Shown here: piece after piece, positions 26,503 to 35,996 of the stretch
Numbering within the stretch: position 1 is the first letter of the stretch
How the letters are laid out: each line of letters opens with the position of its first letter
Assembly: GCF_016093545.1 (NCBI RefSeq)
Contig: NZ_JADKYX010000003.1
Span: 124,001 to 188,000 of the forward strand
DNA: 64,000 bases
Source of the DNA: Massilia rhizosphaerae
Lineage (GTDB): Bacteria; Pseudomonadota; Gammaproteobacteria; Burkholderiales; Burkholderiaceae_D
Direction: 5' to 3'
Program-made: the position numbers and the translations under genes
The notes under the pieces: generated by a model
The model's input: only the letters and a program-made list of their open reading frames with translations
What the model was told of the DNA's origin: nothing
Databases searched by the model: none

Positions 26503-27366
26503 TTATGTGGCGCCAGTCGCCACCGCGCGTTTCGGGTCGGAGGTCCACTCGCTCCACGATCCCGGATACAGCGCCGCCCCCGGCATCCCCGCCACTTCCA
26601 GCGCCAGCAGGTTGTGGCACGCGGTCACGCCGGAACCGCATTGCATGATGGCGTCCTTCGGATCGCCCACCGCCACGCCCAGTTCCGCCTTGAGTTGATC
26701 CGGCGCCTTGAAGCGGCCGTCGGCCTGCAGATTGTCCTTGAAGAAGCGGTTCTTCGCGCCCGGGATGTGGCCGCCGACGGGGTCGATGGTCTCGTTCTCG
26801 CCGCGGAAGCGGTCCGGCGCGCGCGCGTCGACGACGGTCTTGCCGCCGTGTTCCACGTTGTGCAGCACCGCGGCCACGTCCACCGTCGTCACGAGGGCGG
26901 GGCGCGCGGCGATGTGGCCGCGCGCGCGCGGGGCCGGCACGTCGGTGGCGACGGGCTGCCCGGCCGCCTGCCACGCGGGCAGGCCGCCATCCAGCACGGC
27001 GACCGCATCATGGCCGACCCAACGCAGCATCCACCACAGGCGCGCGCAATACATGCCGCCGTGCGCGTCGTAGGCGACGACCTGGGTGTCGTCGTTCACG
27101 CCCCAGCCGCGCAGCAGCTCGATGAACGCGTCCTTGTCGGGCAGCGGATGGCGGCCGCGGAAGTTCCCGGCCGCGTCGCGCTTGGCGCCCGACAGTTCCG
27201 TCTCCATGTCGGCGAACACGGCGCCCGGGATGTGGCCGGCGGCATAGGCTTCACGGCCGGCGGCGAGGTTCATGAGGTCGTGGCGGCAGTCGACGACGAC
27301 CCAGGTCGGGTCGTTGACGTGCGCTGCCAGTGCGGCGGATTCGATCAGGGTCGTGTACGTGGACAT
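26503..27366 (-). CDS. sseA: Two-domain sulfurtransferase (mercaptopyruvate type)
   Basis: A 287-residue protein with two rhodanese folds. The N-terminal one (about 10-140) is inactive and carries HIPGAVFADMETELSG. The C-terminal one (155-280) has the active cysteine in QCGSGVTACHN; the CGSGVT loop is that of 3-mercaptopyruvate sulfurtransferases rather than CRKGVT thiosulfate enzymes. It transfers sulfur from mercaptopyruvate or thiosulfate to thiols or cyanide. It is the last gene of a tight unit: Rieske oxygenase, EamA exporter (gap 13), then this gene (gap 16). The symbol is by family; E. coli-like function is inferred. Confidence 0.9.
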   Translation of the reverse strand: MSTYTTLIESAALAAHVNDPTWVVVDCRHDLMNLAAGREAYAAGHIPGAVFADMETELSGAKRDAAGNFRGRHPLPDKDAFIELLRGWGVNDDTQVVAYDAHGGMYCARLWWMLRWVGHDAVAVLDGGLPAWQAAGQPVATDVPAPRARGHIAARPALVTTVDVAAVLHNVEHGGKTVVDARAPDRFRGENETIDPVGGHIPGAKNRFFKDNLQADGRFKAPDQLKAELGVAVGDPKDAIMQCGSGVTACHNLLALEVAGMPGAALYPGSWSEWTSDPKRAVATGAT

Positions 27367-27382
27367 CTGCGGGGGCTCCTCG

Positions 27383-28294
27383 TTATTCGCTGGCGATGGG
27401 GTCGGTTTCCTTGACGACGGCGCCGCGCGCCGTGCGCGTCGTATTGTAGAACGTCGCGGCGATTCCCGAGGCGAGGATCACGCCCATGCCCAGCCACACG
27501 TGCCAGTCGAACGTGTCTTTCCACAGGATCATCCCCCACAGGCTGGAAAAGATGATGCCCGTGTACTGCAGGTTGGCGACGACGAGCACCTTGCCGATGC
27601 GGTAGGCGCGCGTCATCGCGATCTGGGCGAACAGGCCGAAGGCGGCGATCCCCAGCAGCAGGGCCTGGCCGTGCCACGATTGCGAGCGGAAGGTGTTCAT
27701 GCCGTTGCCCAGCAGCGAGCCGACGAGGCCGGCGATGCCCATCGTGACGGAAAAATAGAACACGACGCGGTATTCCGGTTCGCCCATCTGGCCCAGGCGG
27801 CGCACCTGCAGATAGGCCATCGCGGCGATCACGGACGAGGCGATGGCGACGACGCCGCCCACCCACTCATGGGTTTCGACGGCCGGCCGCAGCACGAGCG
27901 TCACGCCGACGAAGCTCATCGTGATGGCGAGGGCCAGCGGCCACTCGGGCAAGCCCTTGCCGCGCCACCAGCCGATGAAGAACATGTACGTGGCGAGCCA
28001 GATCGGCGCCATGTAGTTGAGGGTGACGGCCGTCGCCAGCGGCAGCTTCGCGATCGCGTAGAACCACAGCCACAGCGACAGGACGCCGACGACGCTGCGC
28101 CAGAGGTGTTCTTTCGGGAAGGACGTCTTGAACGATCCGCCCTGGAGGCGGATCATCGGCAGCAGCATCAGGCTGCCGATGAAACCCCGGTACATCACGA
28201 TTTCCGAGGTCGAGTAGAGCGAGGAAGCCAGCTTCACGCACGCGCCCATGGCGGCGAACAGGAAGCTGGCGCACAACATCCAGAGTGGCGCCAT
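27383..28294 (-). CDS. DMT superfamily (EamA) transporter
   Basis: A 303-residue inner-membrane protein with ten predicted helices arranged as two EamA repeats (about 5-135 and 150-285). The first repeat opens with LWMLCASFLFAAMGACVKL and YRGFIGSLMLLPM; the second ends in GMGVILASGIAATFYN. Drug/metabolite transporters of this type usually export amino acids, nucleosides or toxic metabolites. Substrate is unknown. It lies between a Rieske oxygenase and a sulfurtransferase, on the same strand with 13- and 16-base gaps, so the three are probably one operon. Confidence 0.92.
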   Translation of the reverse strand: MAPLWMLCASFLFAAMGACVKLASSLYSTSEIVMYRGFIGSLMLLPMIRLQGGSFKTSFPKEHLWRSVVGVLSLWLWFYAIAKLPLATAVTLNYMAPIWLATYMFFIGWWRGKGLPEWPLALAITMSFVGVTLVLRPAVETHEWVGGVVAIASSVIAAMAYLQVRRLGQMGEPEYRVVFYFSVTMGIAGLVGSLLGNGMNTFRSQSWHGQALLLGIAAFGLFAQIAMTRAYRIGKVLVVANLQYTGIIFSSLWGMILWKDTFDWHVWLGMGVILASGIAATFYNTTRTARGAVVKETDPIASE

Positions 28295-28307
28295 CAGAGA
28301 ACAACCA

Positions 28308-29423
28308 TCACATCCCCGGAGGAATATTGTCGAGCTTGCTGCGATACCACTCGTGGAAATGCTGCATGCCGTCTTCCATCGGCGACTGGTACGGACCCGC
28401 CTCGGTGACGCCGCGCTCCATCAGCGCCTTGCGGCCGGCGTCCATGCGCAGGCCGATCTCGTCGTCCTCGACGCACGTTTCCATGTAGGCGGCGCGCTCC
28501 GCTTCGACGAATTCGCGCTCGAACAGGACGATTTCTTCCGGATAGTAGAACTCGACCACGTTGCGCGTCTTCTGCGGACCCATGGGCCACAGCGTGGACA
28601 CGACGAGCACGTTCGGATACCACTCGACCATGATGTTCGGATACAGCGTGAGCCAGATCGCGCCGTATTTCGGTACCTGGCCGTTGTTGAACTTCAGGAC
28701 CTGTTCCTGCCATTTCCGGTACGCGGGCGAGCCGGACTTCTGCAGGCCGCGGTGCACGCCCACGGTCTGGACGCTGTAGTCCGGCCCGAATTCCCAGCGC
28801 AGGTCGTCGCAGCTGACGAAGTTGCCCAGGCCCGGGTGGAACGGCTCGACGTGGTAATCCTCCAGGTAGACTTCGATGAAGGTCTTCCAGTTGTAGTCGC
28901 AGTCGTGCACCTCGACGTGGTCGAACATATAGCCCGAGAAATCCAGGTCTTTGGTCACGGACAGCTTGGCGAGCTTGTCCATCACGTCGTAGCCGTTCTG
29001 CTCGAACAGCAGGCCGTTCCAGTTCTGCAGCGGCGTCCTGGACAGGTTCAGGCAAGGCGTGTCCGCGAAATGCGGCGCGCCGATCAGTTCGCCCTTGAGG
29101 TCGTAGGTCCAGCGGTGCAGGGGGCAGACGATGTTCTTGGCATTGCCGCGCCCATTGAACATCAGCGCCTGGCGGTGGCGGCAGACGTTCGACAGCAGTT
29201 CGATGCCTTGCGCATTGCGCACCAGCATGCGGCCCTCGTTCTCCGATTTCAGGGTCGCGAAATCGCCCGCCTCGGGCACCATCAACTCATGCCCGACGTA
29301 GCGGGGGCCCTTGAGAAACAATTGCTGCAATTCGCGCTGCAGCAGCGCGTTGTCGAAGTAAACATTTACCGGAAGCTGGGCGAGCGAACGCGCCAGCTTG
29401 GCGTGGGTAGCCAGATCGGACAT
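28308..29423 (-). CDS. Rieske aromatic-ring-hydroxylating-type oxygenase, alpha subunit
   Basis: A 371-residue oxygenase component. The Rieske 2Fe-2S ligands are C81, H83, C100 and H103 (NVCRHRQA and VCPLHRW). The catalytic domain has the mononuclear iron histidines H191 and H196 in EDYHVEPFHPG, preceded by NWKTFIEVYLE. Family members dihydroxylate aromatics or remove N- or O-methyl groups; this shorter single-subunit style also resembles carnitine and choline monooxygenases, so the substrate is open. No ferredoxin or reductase gene is nearby. The ATG at 29423 follows AAGGGGGGTTGGG. It heads the operon with the exporter and sulfurtransferase. Confidence 0.92.
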   Translation of the reverse strand: MSDLATHAKLARSLAQLPVNVYFDNALLQRELQQLFLKGPRYVGHELMVPEAGDFATLKSENEGRMLVRNAQGIELLSNVCRHRQALMFNGRGNAKNIVCPLHRWTYDLKGELIGAPHFADTPCLNLSRTPLQNWNGLLFEQNGYDVMDKLAKLSVTKDLDFSGYMFDHVEVHDCDYNWKTFIEVYLEDYHVEPFHPGLGNFVSCDDLRWEFGPDYSVQTVGVHRGLQKSGSPAYRKWQEQVLKFNNGQVPKYGAIWLTLYPNIMVEWYPNVLVVSTLWPMGPQKTRNVVEFYYPEEIVLFEREFVEAERAAYMETCVEDDEIGLRMDAGRKALMERGVTEAGPYQSPMEDGMQHFHEWYRSKLDNIPPGM

Positions 29424-29903
29424 CCCAACCCCCCTTTTACACAATATTCAGCCAAAGAAGAGAAAGAATCCGAGAACAGTATTTTGTTTGGAGCGTCGAC
29501 CAACCTGCTGCGCGTTGCATTGTCGGTTTGCGATGCTCACCGTACTGATGTACGGTTGCGCTTCTCAACCAACACTGCGGCCGCTCGCGACGGTTGTTCT
29601 CGCTCCATAAAGAGCGGAATACGGTATTTCGGAGACAGAACCGGAGATTATAGCCTGTAACGAGCTCTACAGTCCCGGACCTGCTCGCGGTTGTGGTACA
29701 TGAATGTTCAAAAATTGCCTAAACGGCATCGTTTTCATGAATCCCGAGGCGCTTTGCGATAAAATGTATCCTTGCTTGCAAGCTGGCGGCGACGAGCGCA
29801 CCCTTCGTGTCGAAGCAGGATTGTTTAGAATAAGCGATTAGACTGGCGCGCCGTGCACAGGTTGCGCGTGGTGCTGCCCGGCCCCGAATCGATCAAACTC
29901 ATT
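29424..29903. other. 480-base gene-free region between divergent operons
   Basis: No supported gene. The stretch is clearly AT-richer than its neighbours. Visible structures are ACCGTAC/GTACGGT around TGAT (29537-29554), CGCTC/GAGCG near 29600-29617, and TGCC/GGCA near 29716-29728. Promoters for the Rieske operon (left) and xseB-ispA-dxs (right) must lie here; GATAAAAT near 29757 is a possible -10 for the latter. I see no tRNA or known RNA fold. Confidence 0.4.
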
Positions 29904-30176
29904 ATGCCAAATAAAACAAACGCGGAGAGCGCCGCAGCGGCGGCGCCCGCGCAGCCGCCGGAATCCTTCGAGCAGGCGATGGCCGAACTGGCCCAACTCG
30001 TGACGCAAATGGAAAGTGGGCAATTGCCCCTGGAAGCTTCGGTTGCCGCGTATGCACGTGGTTCCGAGCTCGTACGCTATTGTGCTGCCCAGCTGGAAAA
30101 GGTCGAATCCCATGTGAAGGTCCTGGAAGGCGAGATGCTGAAGCCGTTCAGCGCCGACGGCGAGGACGACGTATGA
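29904..30176 (+). CDS. xseB: Exodeoxyribonuclease VII small subunit
   Basis: A 90-residue subunit of exonuclease VII, which with XseA degrades single-stranded DNA. After an Ala/Pro-rich N-terminus, the helical hairpin [39 protein letters not shown] matches the XseB family closely, followed by [12 protein letters not shown]. The ATG at 29904 is taken because the 17 residues upstream lack family similarity. Its stop overlaps the ispA start by four bases. The xseB-ispA-dxs order is widely conserved in Proteobacteria. xseA is elsewhere. Confidence 0.95.
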   Translation: MPNKTNAESAAAAAPAQPPESFEQAMAELAQLVTQMESGQLPLEASVAAYARGSELVRYCAAQLEKVESHVKVLEGEMLKPFSADGEDDV

Positions 30177-31069
30177 GCGCGCCCCAGGCGTTCCCGGCCT
30201 GGATGAAGGCCGTGCAGGCGGACGCCGAGTCCGCCCTCGACCGCTTCCTGCCGCCGGCAAGCCAGGTGCCGGCCAAGCTGCACGAAGCAATGCGCTACAC
30301 GGTGCTCGGCGGCGGCAAGCGCGTGCGCCCGCTGCTCGTGCACGCGAGCGGCGCCCTGTTCGGCGCGGAATCCGACGCGCTGGCGCGCAGCGCCTGCGCC
30401 GTCGAAATGATCCACGCCTATTCGCTCGTGCACGACGACATGCCGTGCATGGACGACGACGCCCTGCGCCGCGGCAAGCCGACCGTGCACGTGGCGTATG
30501 ACGAAGCGACGGCGCTGCTCGTCGGCGACGCGCTGCAGGCCCAGGCCTTCGAGGTGCTGGCCGCAACGACCACCGTGCCGCCCATCCGCCTCGTGCACAT
30601 GGTGCGGCTGCTGGCCGAGGCGGCCGGTTCGGCCGGCATGTGCGGCGGCCAGGCGATCGACCTGGACAGCGTCGGCATCAGCCTCACGCTCGAGCAACTG
30701 GAGCGCATGCACCAGCTCAAGACCGGCGCCATGCTGCGCGTGTCCGTGCTGCTGGGCGCCCTGGCCGGGCGCGACCTCGCGTCGCACGAGCTGGAAGCGC
30801 TGGGCGCGTACGCGCGCGCGATCGGCCTCGCGTTCCAGGTCGTGGACGACGTCCTCGATGCGACCGAGGACTCGGCCACGCTGGGCAAGACGGCCGGCAA
30901 GGACGCGGCCGACAACAAGCCGACCTATGTGTCGATTCTGGGGCTGGAGCCGTCCAGGGCGCTGGCCGAACAACTGCGGCGGCAGGCGCACGACGCGCTG
31001 GCGCCGTTCGGAGAACAAGCACTGCGGCTGCGCGAGATCGCGGACCTGATCGTGCAGCGGAAGGCATAA
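30173..31069 (+). CDS. ispA: Farnesyl diphosphate synthase (polyprenyl synthetase)
   Basis: A 298-residue enzyme that condenses IPP with DMAPP and GPP to make farnesyl diphosphate. It has the first Asp-rich motif DDMPCMDDD, with the extra pair of residues between the Asp clusters usual in bacterial type [14 protein letters not shown] for IPP binding, the GQAIDL motif, KTGAML, and the second Asp-rich motif FQVVDDVLD. Translation is coupled to xseB through ATGA, and dxs begins at the base after its stop. Products feed ubiquinone, undecaprenyl phosphate and other isoprenoids. Confidence 0.96.
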   Translation: MSAPQAFPAWMKAVQADAESALDRFLPPASQVPAKLHEAMRYTVLGGGKRVRPLLVHASGALFGAESDALARSACAVEMIHAYSLVHDDMPCMDDDALRRGKPTVHVAYDEATALLVGDALQAQAFEVLAATTTVPPIRLVHMVRLLAEAAGSAGMCGGQAIDLDSVGISLTLEQLERMHQLKTGAMLRVSVLLGALAGRDLASHELEALGAYARAIGLAFQVVDDVLDATEDSATLGKTAGKDAADNKPTYVSILGLEPSRALAEQLRRQAHDALAPFGEQALRLREIADLIVQRKA

Positions 31070-32938
31070 ATGAAACTGCTAGATACCATCAACGACCCGG
31101 CCGACCTGCGCAAGCTCCCGCGCACCCAGCTCACGCCGCTGGCCCACGAGCTGCGCCAGTTCCTGCTCGATTCCGTGTCCAAGACGGGCGGCCACCTGTC
31201 GTCCAACCTCGGCACCGTCGAGCTGACGATCGCGCTGCACTACGTGTTCAACACGCCGGAAGACCGCATCGTGTGGGACGTGGGCCACCAGACGTATTCG
31301 CACAAGATCCTCACGGGCCGGCGCGCGCGCATGCCCACCTTGCGCCAGCTGAACGGCCTGTCCGGCTTCCCCAAGCGCGACGAGAGCGAATACGACACGT
31401 TCGGCACGGCGCACTCGTCGACGTCGATCTCGGCCGCCCTCGGCATGGCGCAGGCCGCGAAGATCAAGGGCGAAAAGCGCAAGGCCATCGCCGTCATCGG
31501 CGACGGCTCCATGACCGCGGGCATGGCGTTCGAGGCGCTGAACAATGCGGGCGTCGAGGACGACGTCGACCTGCTCGTCGTCCTGAACGACAACGACATG
31601 TCGATCTCGCCGCCGGTCGGCGCGTTGAACCGCTACCTGGCGCGCCTGATGTCGGGCCAGTTCTACGCGGCCGCCAAGAACGTCGGCAAGACCATGCTGC
31701 CCGGACCCATGCTGGAACTGGCGAAGAAGCTGGAAGAGCATGCGAAGGGCATGGTGGTCCCGGCCACGATGTTCGAGGAATTCGGCTTCAACTACATCGG
31801 CCCCATCGACGGCCACGACCTCGATTCGCTGATCCCGACGCTGGAAAACATCAAGCGCCTGAAGGGTCCGCAATTCCTGCACGTCGTGACGAAGAAGGGG
31901 CAGGGCTACAAGCTGGCCGAGGCCGAACCGGTCCTGTACCACGGCACCGGCAAGTTCAACCCGAGCGAAGGCTACAAGCCGGCCAAGGCGTCGAAGATCA
32001 CGTACACCGAGGTGTTCGGCGACTGGCTGTGCGACATGGCGTCGGTGGATAAACGCCTGGTCGGCATCACGCCGGCGATGCGCGAAGGCTCGGGCATGGT
32101 GCGCTTCAACCAGGAATACCCGGACCGTTACTTCGACGTCGGCATCGCCGAGCAGCATTCCGTGACGTTCGCGGGCGGCTTGGCAACGGAAGGCATGAAA
32201 CCCGTCGTCGCCATCTACTCGACGTTCCTGCAGCGCGGCTACGACCAACTGATCCACGACGTGGCGCTGCAGAACCTGGACGTGACGTTCGCGCTGGACC
32301 GCGCGGGCCTCGTCGGCGCCGACGGCGCCACGCACGCCGGCAACTACGACATCGCCTACCTGCGCTGCATCCCGAACATGGTCGTGATGGCGCCGTCGGA
32401 CGAGAACGAGTGCCGCAAGATGCTGACGACCGCGTACCGCTACCCGGGCCCGGCCGCCGTGCGCTATCCGCGCGGCGCCGGCGTCGGCGCGGCCATCGAC
32501 CCGGCGCTCGACGTCCTCGAGATCGGCAAGGGCATCGTCCGCCGCGAAGGCACGGGCGTCGCGATCCTCGCCTTCGGCTCGATGGTGGCGCCGAGCCTTG
32601 CCGCCGCCGAGGGCCTGAACGCGACCGTCGCCGACATGCGCTTCGTGAAGCCGCTGGACGTCGACCTGGTCCGGCAGCTGGCGCAGGACCACGACTACCT
32701 GGTGACCGTGGAAGAGGGCTGCACGATGGGCGGCGCCGGTTCCGCCGTCGCCGAGGCGCTGGCGGCCGAAGGGATCGTCAAGCCCCTGTTGATCCTGGGC
32801 CTGCCGGACCGCTTCATCGACCATGGCGATCCGGCGCTGCTGCTGGCGTCGGTCGGCCTGGATGCGCACGGCATCGGCAAGTCCATCCGCGAACGCTTCG
32901 GCGTCGGCGAACCGCGGCTGGTGGTCAACAATAACTGA
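31070..32938 (+). CDS. dxs: 1-deoxy-D-xylulose-5-phosphate synthase
   Basis: A 622-residue thiamine-diphosphate enzyme, first step of the MEP isoprenoid pathway (pyruvate plus glyceraldehyde 3-phosphate). The ThDP motif is GDGSMTAG with downstream NDND; the transketolase-like middle domain has [15 protein letters not shown] with the catalytic Glu, and [15 protein letters not shown]. Residues near 510-610 form the C-terminal transketolase domain ([14 protein letters not shown]). The gene begins directly after the ispA stop. Length is standard. It completes a three-gene operon ending in a hairpin. Confidence 0.97.
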   Translation: MKLLDTINDPADLRKLPRTQLTPLAHELRQFLLDSVSKTGGHLSSNLGTVELTIALHYVFNTPEDRIVWDVGHQTYSHKILTGRRARMPTLRQLNGLSGFPKRDESEYDTFGTAHSSTSISAALGMAQAAKIKGEKRKAIAVIGDGSMTAGMAFEALNNAGVEDDVDLLVVLNDNDMSISPPVGALNRYLARLMSGQFYAAAKNVGKTMLPGPMLELAKKLEEHAKGMVVPATMFEEFGFNYIGPIDGHDLDSLIPTLENIKRLKGPQFLHVVTKKGQGYKLAEAEPVLYHGTGKFNPSEGYKPAKASKITYTEVFGDWLCDMASVDKRLVGITPAMREGSGMVRFNQEYPDRYFDVGIAEQHSVTFAGGLATEGMKPVVAIYSTFLQRGYDQLIHDVALQNLDVTFALDRAGLVGADGATHAGNYDIAYLRCIPNMVVMAPSDENECRKMLTTAYRYPGPAAVRYPRGAGVGAAIDPALDVLEIGKGIVRREGTGVAILAFGSMVAPSLAAAEGLNATVADMRFVKPLDVDLVRQLAQDHDYLVTVEEGCTMGGAGSAVAEALAAEGIVKPLLILGLPDRFIDHGDPALLLASVGLDAHGIGKSIRERFGVGEPRLVVNNN

Positions 32939-32949
32939 CCTTGGGCGCA

Positions 32950-32983
32950 GCCGATTCGGGCGCTTCATGCGCTTCGAATCGGC
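32950..32983 (+). terminator. Hairpin after dxs
   Basis: GCCGATTCG and CGAATCGGC pair (9 bp), with an inner GCGC/GCGC stem. There is no good T-run, and a second stem GCCGCC/GGCGGC follows to 33002. It is probably a transcript-end structure. Confidence 0.6.
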
Positions 32984-33043
32984 CGCCGCGTTTATGGGCG
33001 GCATCCTATAATGTCGTTTCGTCCATTACAGGAAGCACGACCC

Positions 33044-34960
33044 ATGCTTTCTCCCGCCCTGTTCGAAGCCGTATTCAACAGTTCCCCGATCGGGCACTAC
33101 CTGCTGTCGCCCACGCCGGAGGCGATCATCCTCGCCGTCAACGATACCTTCCTCGCGGCCTCCGGCCGCAAGCGCGAGGAACTGGTCGGCCGCAGCCTGT
33201 TCGAGGCCTTCCCGCGCAACCCCGACGATCCGGCCGACACCGGCGAAACGGACTTGCGGCGCTCCCTCGCCCGCGTCGTCGAAACGGGCCTGCCGGACCG
33301 GCTGCCGGCCCAGCGCTATCCGATCCCCGTGACCCTGCCGAACGGCGAGCCCGGTTTCGAGGAGCGGTTCTGGAGCGCCGTCAGCACGCCGATCTTCGCC
33401 GCGGACGGCAGTCTCCTGTGCATCTCGCACACGACCAACGACGTGACGGAGCAGGTGCGCTCGGAGGCGGCGCTGCGCGACAGCGAGGTGCGCTACCGGG
33501 CGCTGACGAATGCGACGGCGGACGTCGTGTACCGCATGAGCCCCGACTGGAGCCAGTTGCGCCAGCTCGATGGCCGCGGCTACCTCAAGGACACGTCCGA
33601 CGCGAGCCGCTACTGGATCGACGACTACATCCCGGCGCAAGACCAGGAACGGATCCACCAGGCGATCGCCGCGGCGATCCGCGCCAAGGCCGTGTTCGAG
33701 CTCGAACACCGCGTGCGCCGCCTCGACGGCAGCGTGGGCTGGACGTATTCGCGGGCCGTGCCGATGCTCGACGCGCGCGGCGAGATCCACGAGTGGATCG
33801 GCGCCGCCAGCGACATCACGGAGCGCAAGCTGGCCGAGGAAAAGCTGCGGGAGTCGGACCGCCGCAAGGACGAATTCCTCGCGATGCTGGCGCACGAGCT
33901 GAGGAATCCGCTGGCGCCGATCGGCGCGGCGGCCGCGCTGCTGCAGCGCGCGCGGCTGGACGAGGGCCTCGTGCGCAAGACGAGCCAGATCATCGGGCGC
34001 CAGGTGGCCCACATGACGGAACTGATCGACGACCTGCTGGACGTTTCGCGCGTGACCCGCGGCCAGGTCGAACTGGACGAGGCGGCGCTGGACATGCGCG
34101 AGATCGTGACGGACGCGGTGGAACAGGTCATGCCGCTCGTCCGCGCGCGCGGCCAGCAGCTGGACGTGGACGTGCCGGCGCACGACATGCCGGTGATGGG
34201 CGACAAGAAGCGCCTCGTGCAGGTGCTCGCGAACCTCCTCAACAACGCTGCCAAATACACGCAGGAGGGTGGCCGGCTGCACCTGCGCGCCCGCCTGCGC
34301 GACGGCGCGGTGACCGTCGACGTGGTCGACAACGGCATCGGCATGGCGCCGGAGCTGGCGGCGCGGGCGTTCGACCTGTTCGCGCAGGCCGAGCGCACGT
34401 CCGACCGCGCGTCCGGCGGACTTGGACTGGGACTGGCGCTCGTCAAGAGCCTCGTCGAGCTGCACGGCGGCACCGTGACGTGCGCCAGCGACGGACCGGG
34501 CCGGGGCAGCCGCTTCACGGTGACCCTGCCGCGCCGCGCGGCGCCGGCCGCTCCGGCGGCCCCGCGGCACGACACGCGGGCGGCGGCGTCGGACGGCGGC
34601 GTCTCCATCATGGTCGTGGACGACAACGTCGACGCGGCCTCGACCCTCGCCATGTTGCTGGAAGCGTCGGGGCACCGCGTGATGGTCGAGCACGAGCCGC
34701 TGCACGCGCTCGAGCGCGCCCGCAAGGAGCAGCCCCGGGTCTGCCTGCTCGATATCGGCCTGCCCGGCATGGACGGCTACGAGCTGGCGCGGCATCTGCG
34801 CGCGCAGCCGGAAACGTCGCGCGCGCTGCTCGTCGCCATCACCGGCTATGGCCAGGACAGCGACCGACTGCTCGCCACCGAGGCCGGATTCGACCGGCAC
34901 CTCGTCAAGCCGATCGATCTCGATACCCTGCAGGCCGCGCTGGCCGGCCTGCCCGGATGA
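33044..34960 (+). CDS. Hybrid sensor histidine kinase (PAS-PAS-HisKA-HATPase-REC)
   Basis: A 638-residue soluble sensor kinase with no membrane helix. Two PAS domains (about 5-130 and 145-270; the second ends in the PAC-like WIGAASDITERK) precede HisKA with the phospho-acceptor H284 in LAHELRNPLAP. The ATPase domain has N-box NLLNNAAKYT, G1 DNGIGM and G2 GGLGLGLALV. A C-terminal receiver (about 520-638) has D570 in CLLDIGLPGMDG. The input is unknown; cytoplasmic PAS suggests redox, light or a small ligand. The start at 33044 is preferred (AGGAAG eight bases before it) to 33011, where a TATAAT promoter box overlaps the ATG. No separate response regulator is adjacent. Confidence 0.93.
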   Translation: MLSPALFEAVFNSSPIGHYLLSPTPEAIILAVNDTFLAASGRKREELVGRSLFEAFPRNPDDPADTGETDLRRSLARVVETGLPDRLPAQRYPIPVTLPNGEPGFEERFWSAVSTPIFAADGSLLCISHTTNDVTEQVRSEAALRDSEVRYRALTNATADVVYRMSPDWSQLRQLDGRGYLKDTSDASRYWIDDYIPAQDQERIHQAIAAAIRAKAVFELEHRVRRLDGSVGWTYSRAVPMLDARGEIHEWIGAASDITERKLAEEKLRESDRRKDEFLAMLAHELRNPLAPIGAAAALLQRARLDEGLVRKTSQIIGRQVAHMTELIDDLLDVSRVTRGQVELDEAALDMREIVTDAVEQVMPLVRARGQQLDVDVPAHDMPVMGDKKRLVQVLANLLNNAAKYTQEGGRLHLRARLRDGAVTVDVVDNGIGMAPELAARAFDLFAQAERTSDRASGGLGLGLALVKSLVELHGGTVTCASDGPGRGSRFTVTLPRRAAPAAPAAPRHDTRAAASDGGVSIMVVDDNVDAASTLAMLLEASGHRVMVEHEPLHALERARKEQPRVCLLDIGLPGMDGYELARHLRAQPETSRALLVAITGYGQDSDRLLATEAGFDRHLVKPIDLDTLQAALAGLPG

Positions 34961-34969
34961 CGCCGTCGA

Positions 34970-35986
34970 TCACGCGTTCCTGCGCTCCGCCGGCACGTGC
35001 AGCGAGCGCGCCAGCAAATGACCGGCCAGCCACCCGCCGGCCAGGCCGCCGATGTGCGCCGCGTTGTCCGTGTGGGGATATAAAAAGCCCGCCGCCAGGT
35101 TGAACACCAAAAACGGCAGCAGCGAGCCGCGCAGGTCCTGCACGACGGTGGGTGGCACGCCGCTGTTCTCGCGCTGCATGAAGGCGAACAGCCCGCCCAC
35201 GATGCCGAAGATCGCGCCGGACGCGCCCACGCTGTTCACGTGCGCGTTCCACATCACGCTGGCGACGCTGCCGCACACGCCGGCGATCATGTACAGCGCG
35301 GTGAAGCGCAGGCTGCCGAACAGGCGCTCCACCAACTGGCCCACCTGCCACAGGGCGAGCATGTTGAACGCGAGGTGCAGGATGCTCCCGTGCAGGAACA
35401 GCGACGTGACGAGGCGCCACCACTGGCCGTGCAAGGTCAGGCGGCCCACGTTCGAGCCCCATTCGACCAGTTGCACCGAGCGCAGCATCGCGTCGTAGTG
35501 CGAATTCCAGCCCCAGCCCAGCATCGATCCCATCGCCCCGCCGGGCAGGCTGCGGCGCACGAGCCACATGAGGAAGTAGATGCCGATGTTGAGCGCCAGC
35601 AGGGTCCACAGCACGGGCGTGGACGGGCTCCAGTAATCGATGCGGTCGTGGAATTCGTTGCGCTCCGCATGGGCGATCACGAAGGCTTCCGTGCGGCGCG
35701 CCGGCAGCAGGGCGGCGATCTGCTGCGCCGTCGCCGCGTCCGGCGCGGCAAAGCCGACCTGCAGGTTTTCGCGCACGCCCAGCACGTGGAAGGTCACGTT
35801 CGCGCCGTCCGTGTGGACGTTGACGATGTCGACCATGCGCAGCCGGTGCTCCGCGCGCGCGGCCAGGCGGAACGTACGGTGGATCTTGCCGCGCACGAGC
35901 ACGAAGTCCGGTTCGACGACGACCCGGCCGTTGCTTTGGAAGTGGAATGAATTCGCGTGGAAGCGGACGTCGAAGGTTGCCGTCAT
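34970..35986 (-). CDS. Rhomboid family intramembrane serine protease
   Basis: A 338-residue protein. Residues 1-120 are a soluble, beta-rich cytosolic N-domain of unknown fold. From about 125 there are six to seven membrane helices. The catalytic dyad is S256 in NSVGASGAIFG and H311 in NAAHIGGLAGG, with the conserved H199 and N208 in HGSILHLAFN. It cleaves transmembrane segments of client proteins; the client is unknown. It follows the cobalamin adenosyltransferase by ten bases on the same strand, so the two share a transcript. Confidence 0.94.
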   Translation of the reverse strand: MTATFDVRFHANSFHFQSNGRVVVEPDFVLVRGKIHRTFRLAARAEHRLRMVDIVNVHTDGANVTFHVLGVRENLQVGFAAPDAATAQQIAALLPARRTEAFVIAHAERNEFHDRIDYWSPSTPVLWTLLALNIGIYFLMWLVRRSLPGGAMGSMLGWGWNSHYDAMLRSVQLVEWGSNVGRLTLHGQWWRLVTSLFLHGSILHLAFNMLALWQVGQLVERLFGSLRFTALYMIAGVCGSVASVMWNAHVNSVGASGAIFGIVGGLFAFMQRENSGVPPTVVQDLRGSLLPFLVFNLAAGFLYPHTDNAAHIGGLAGGWLAGHLLARSLHVPAERRNA

Positions 35987-35996
35987 CCGCGCTCCG

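Noticed and set aside
29526-29570. Possible tRNA-like or riboswitch fold around ACCGTAC/GTACGGT
   Set aside because: Only a 7-bp stem is present; no tRNA arms or known riboswitch core can be drawn.
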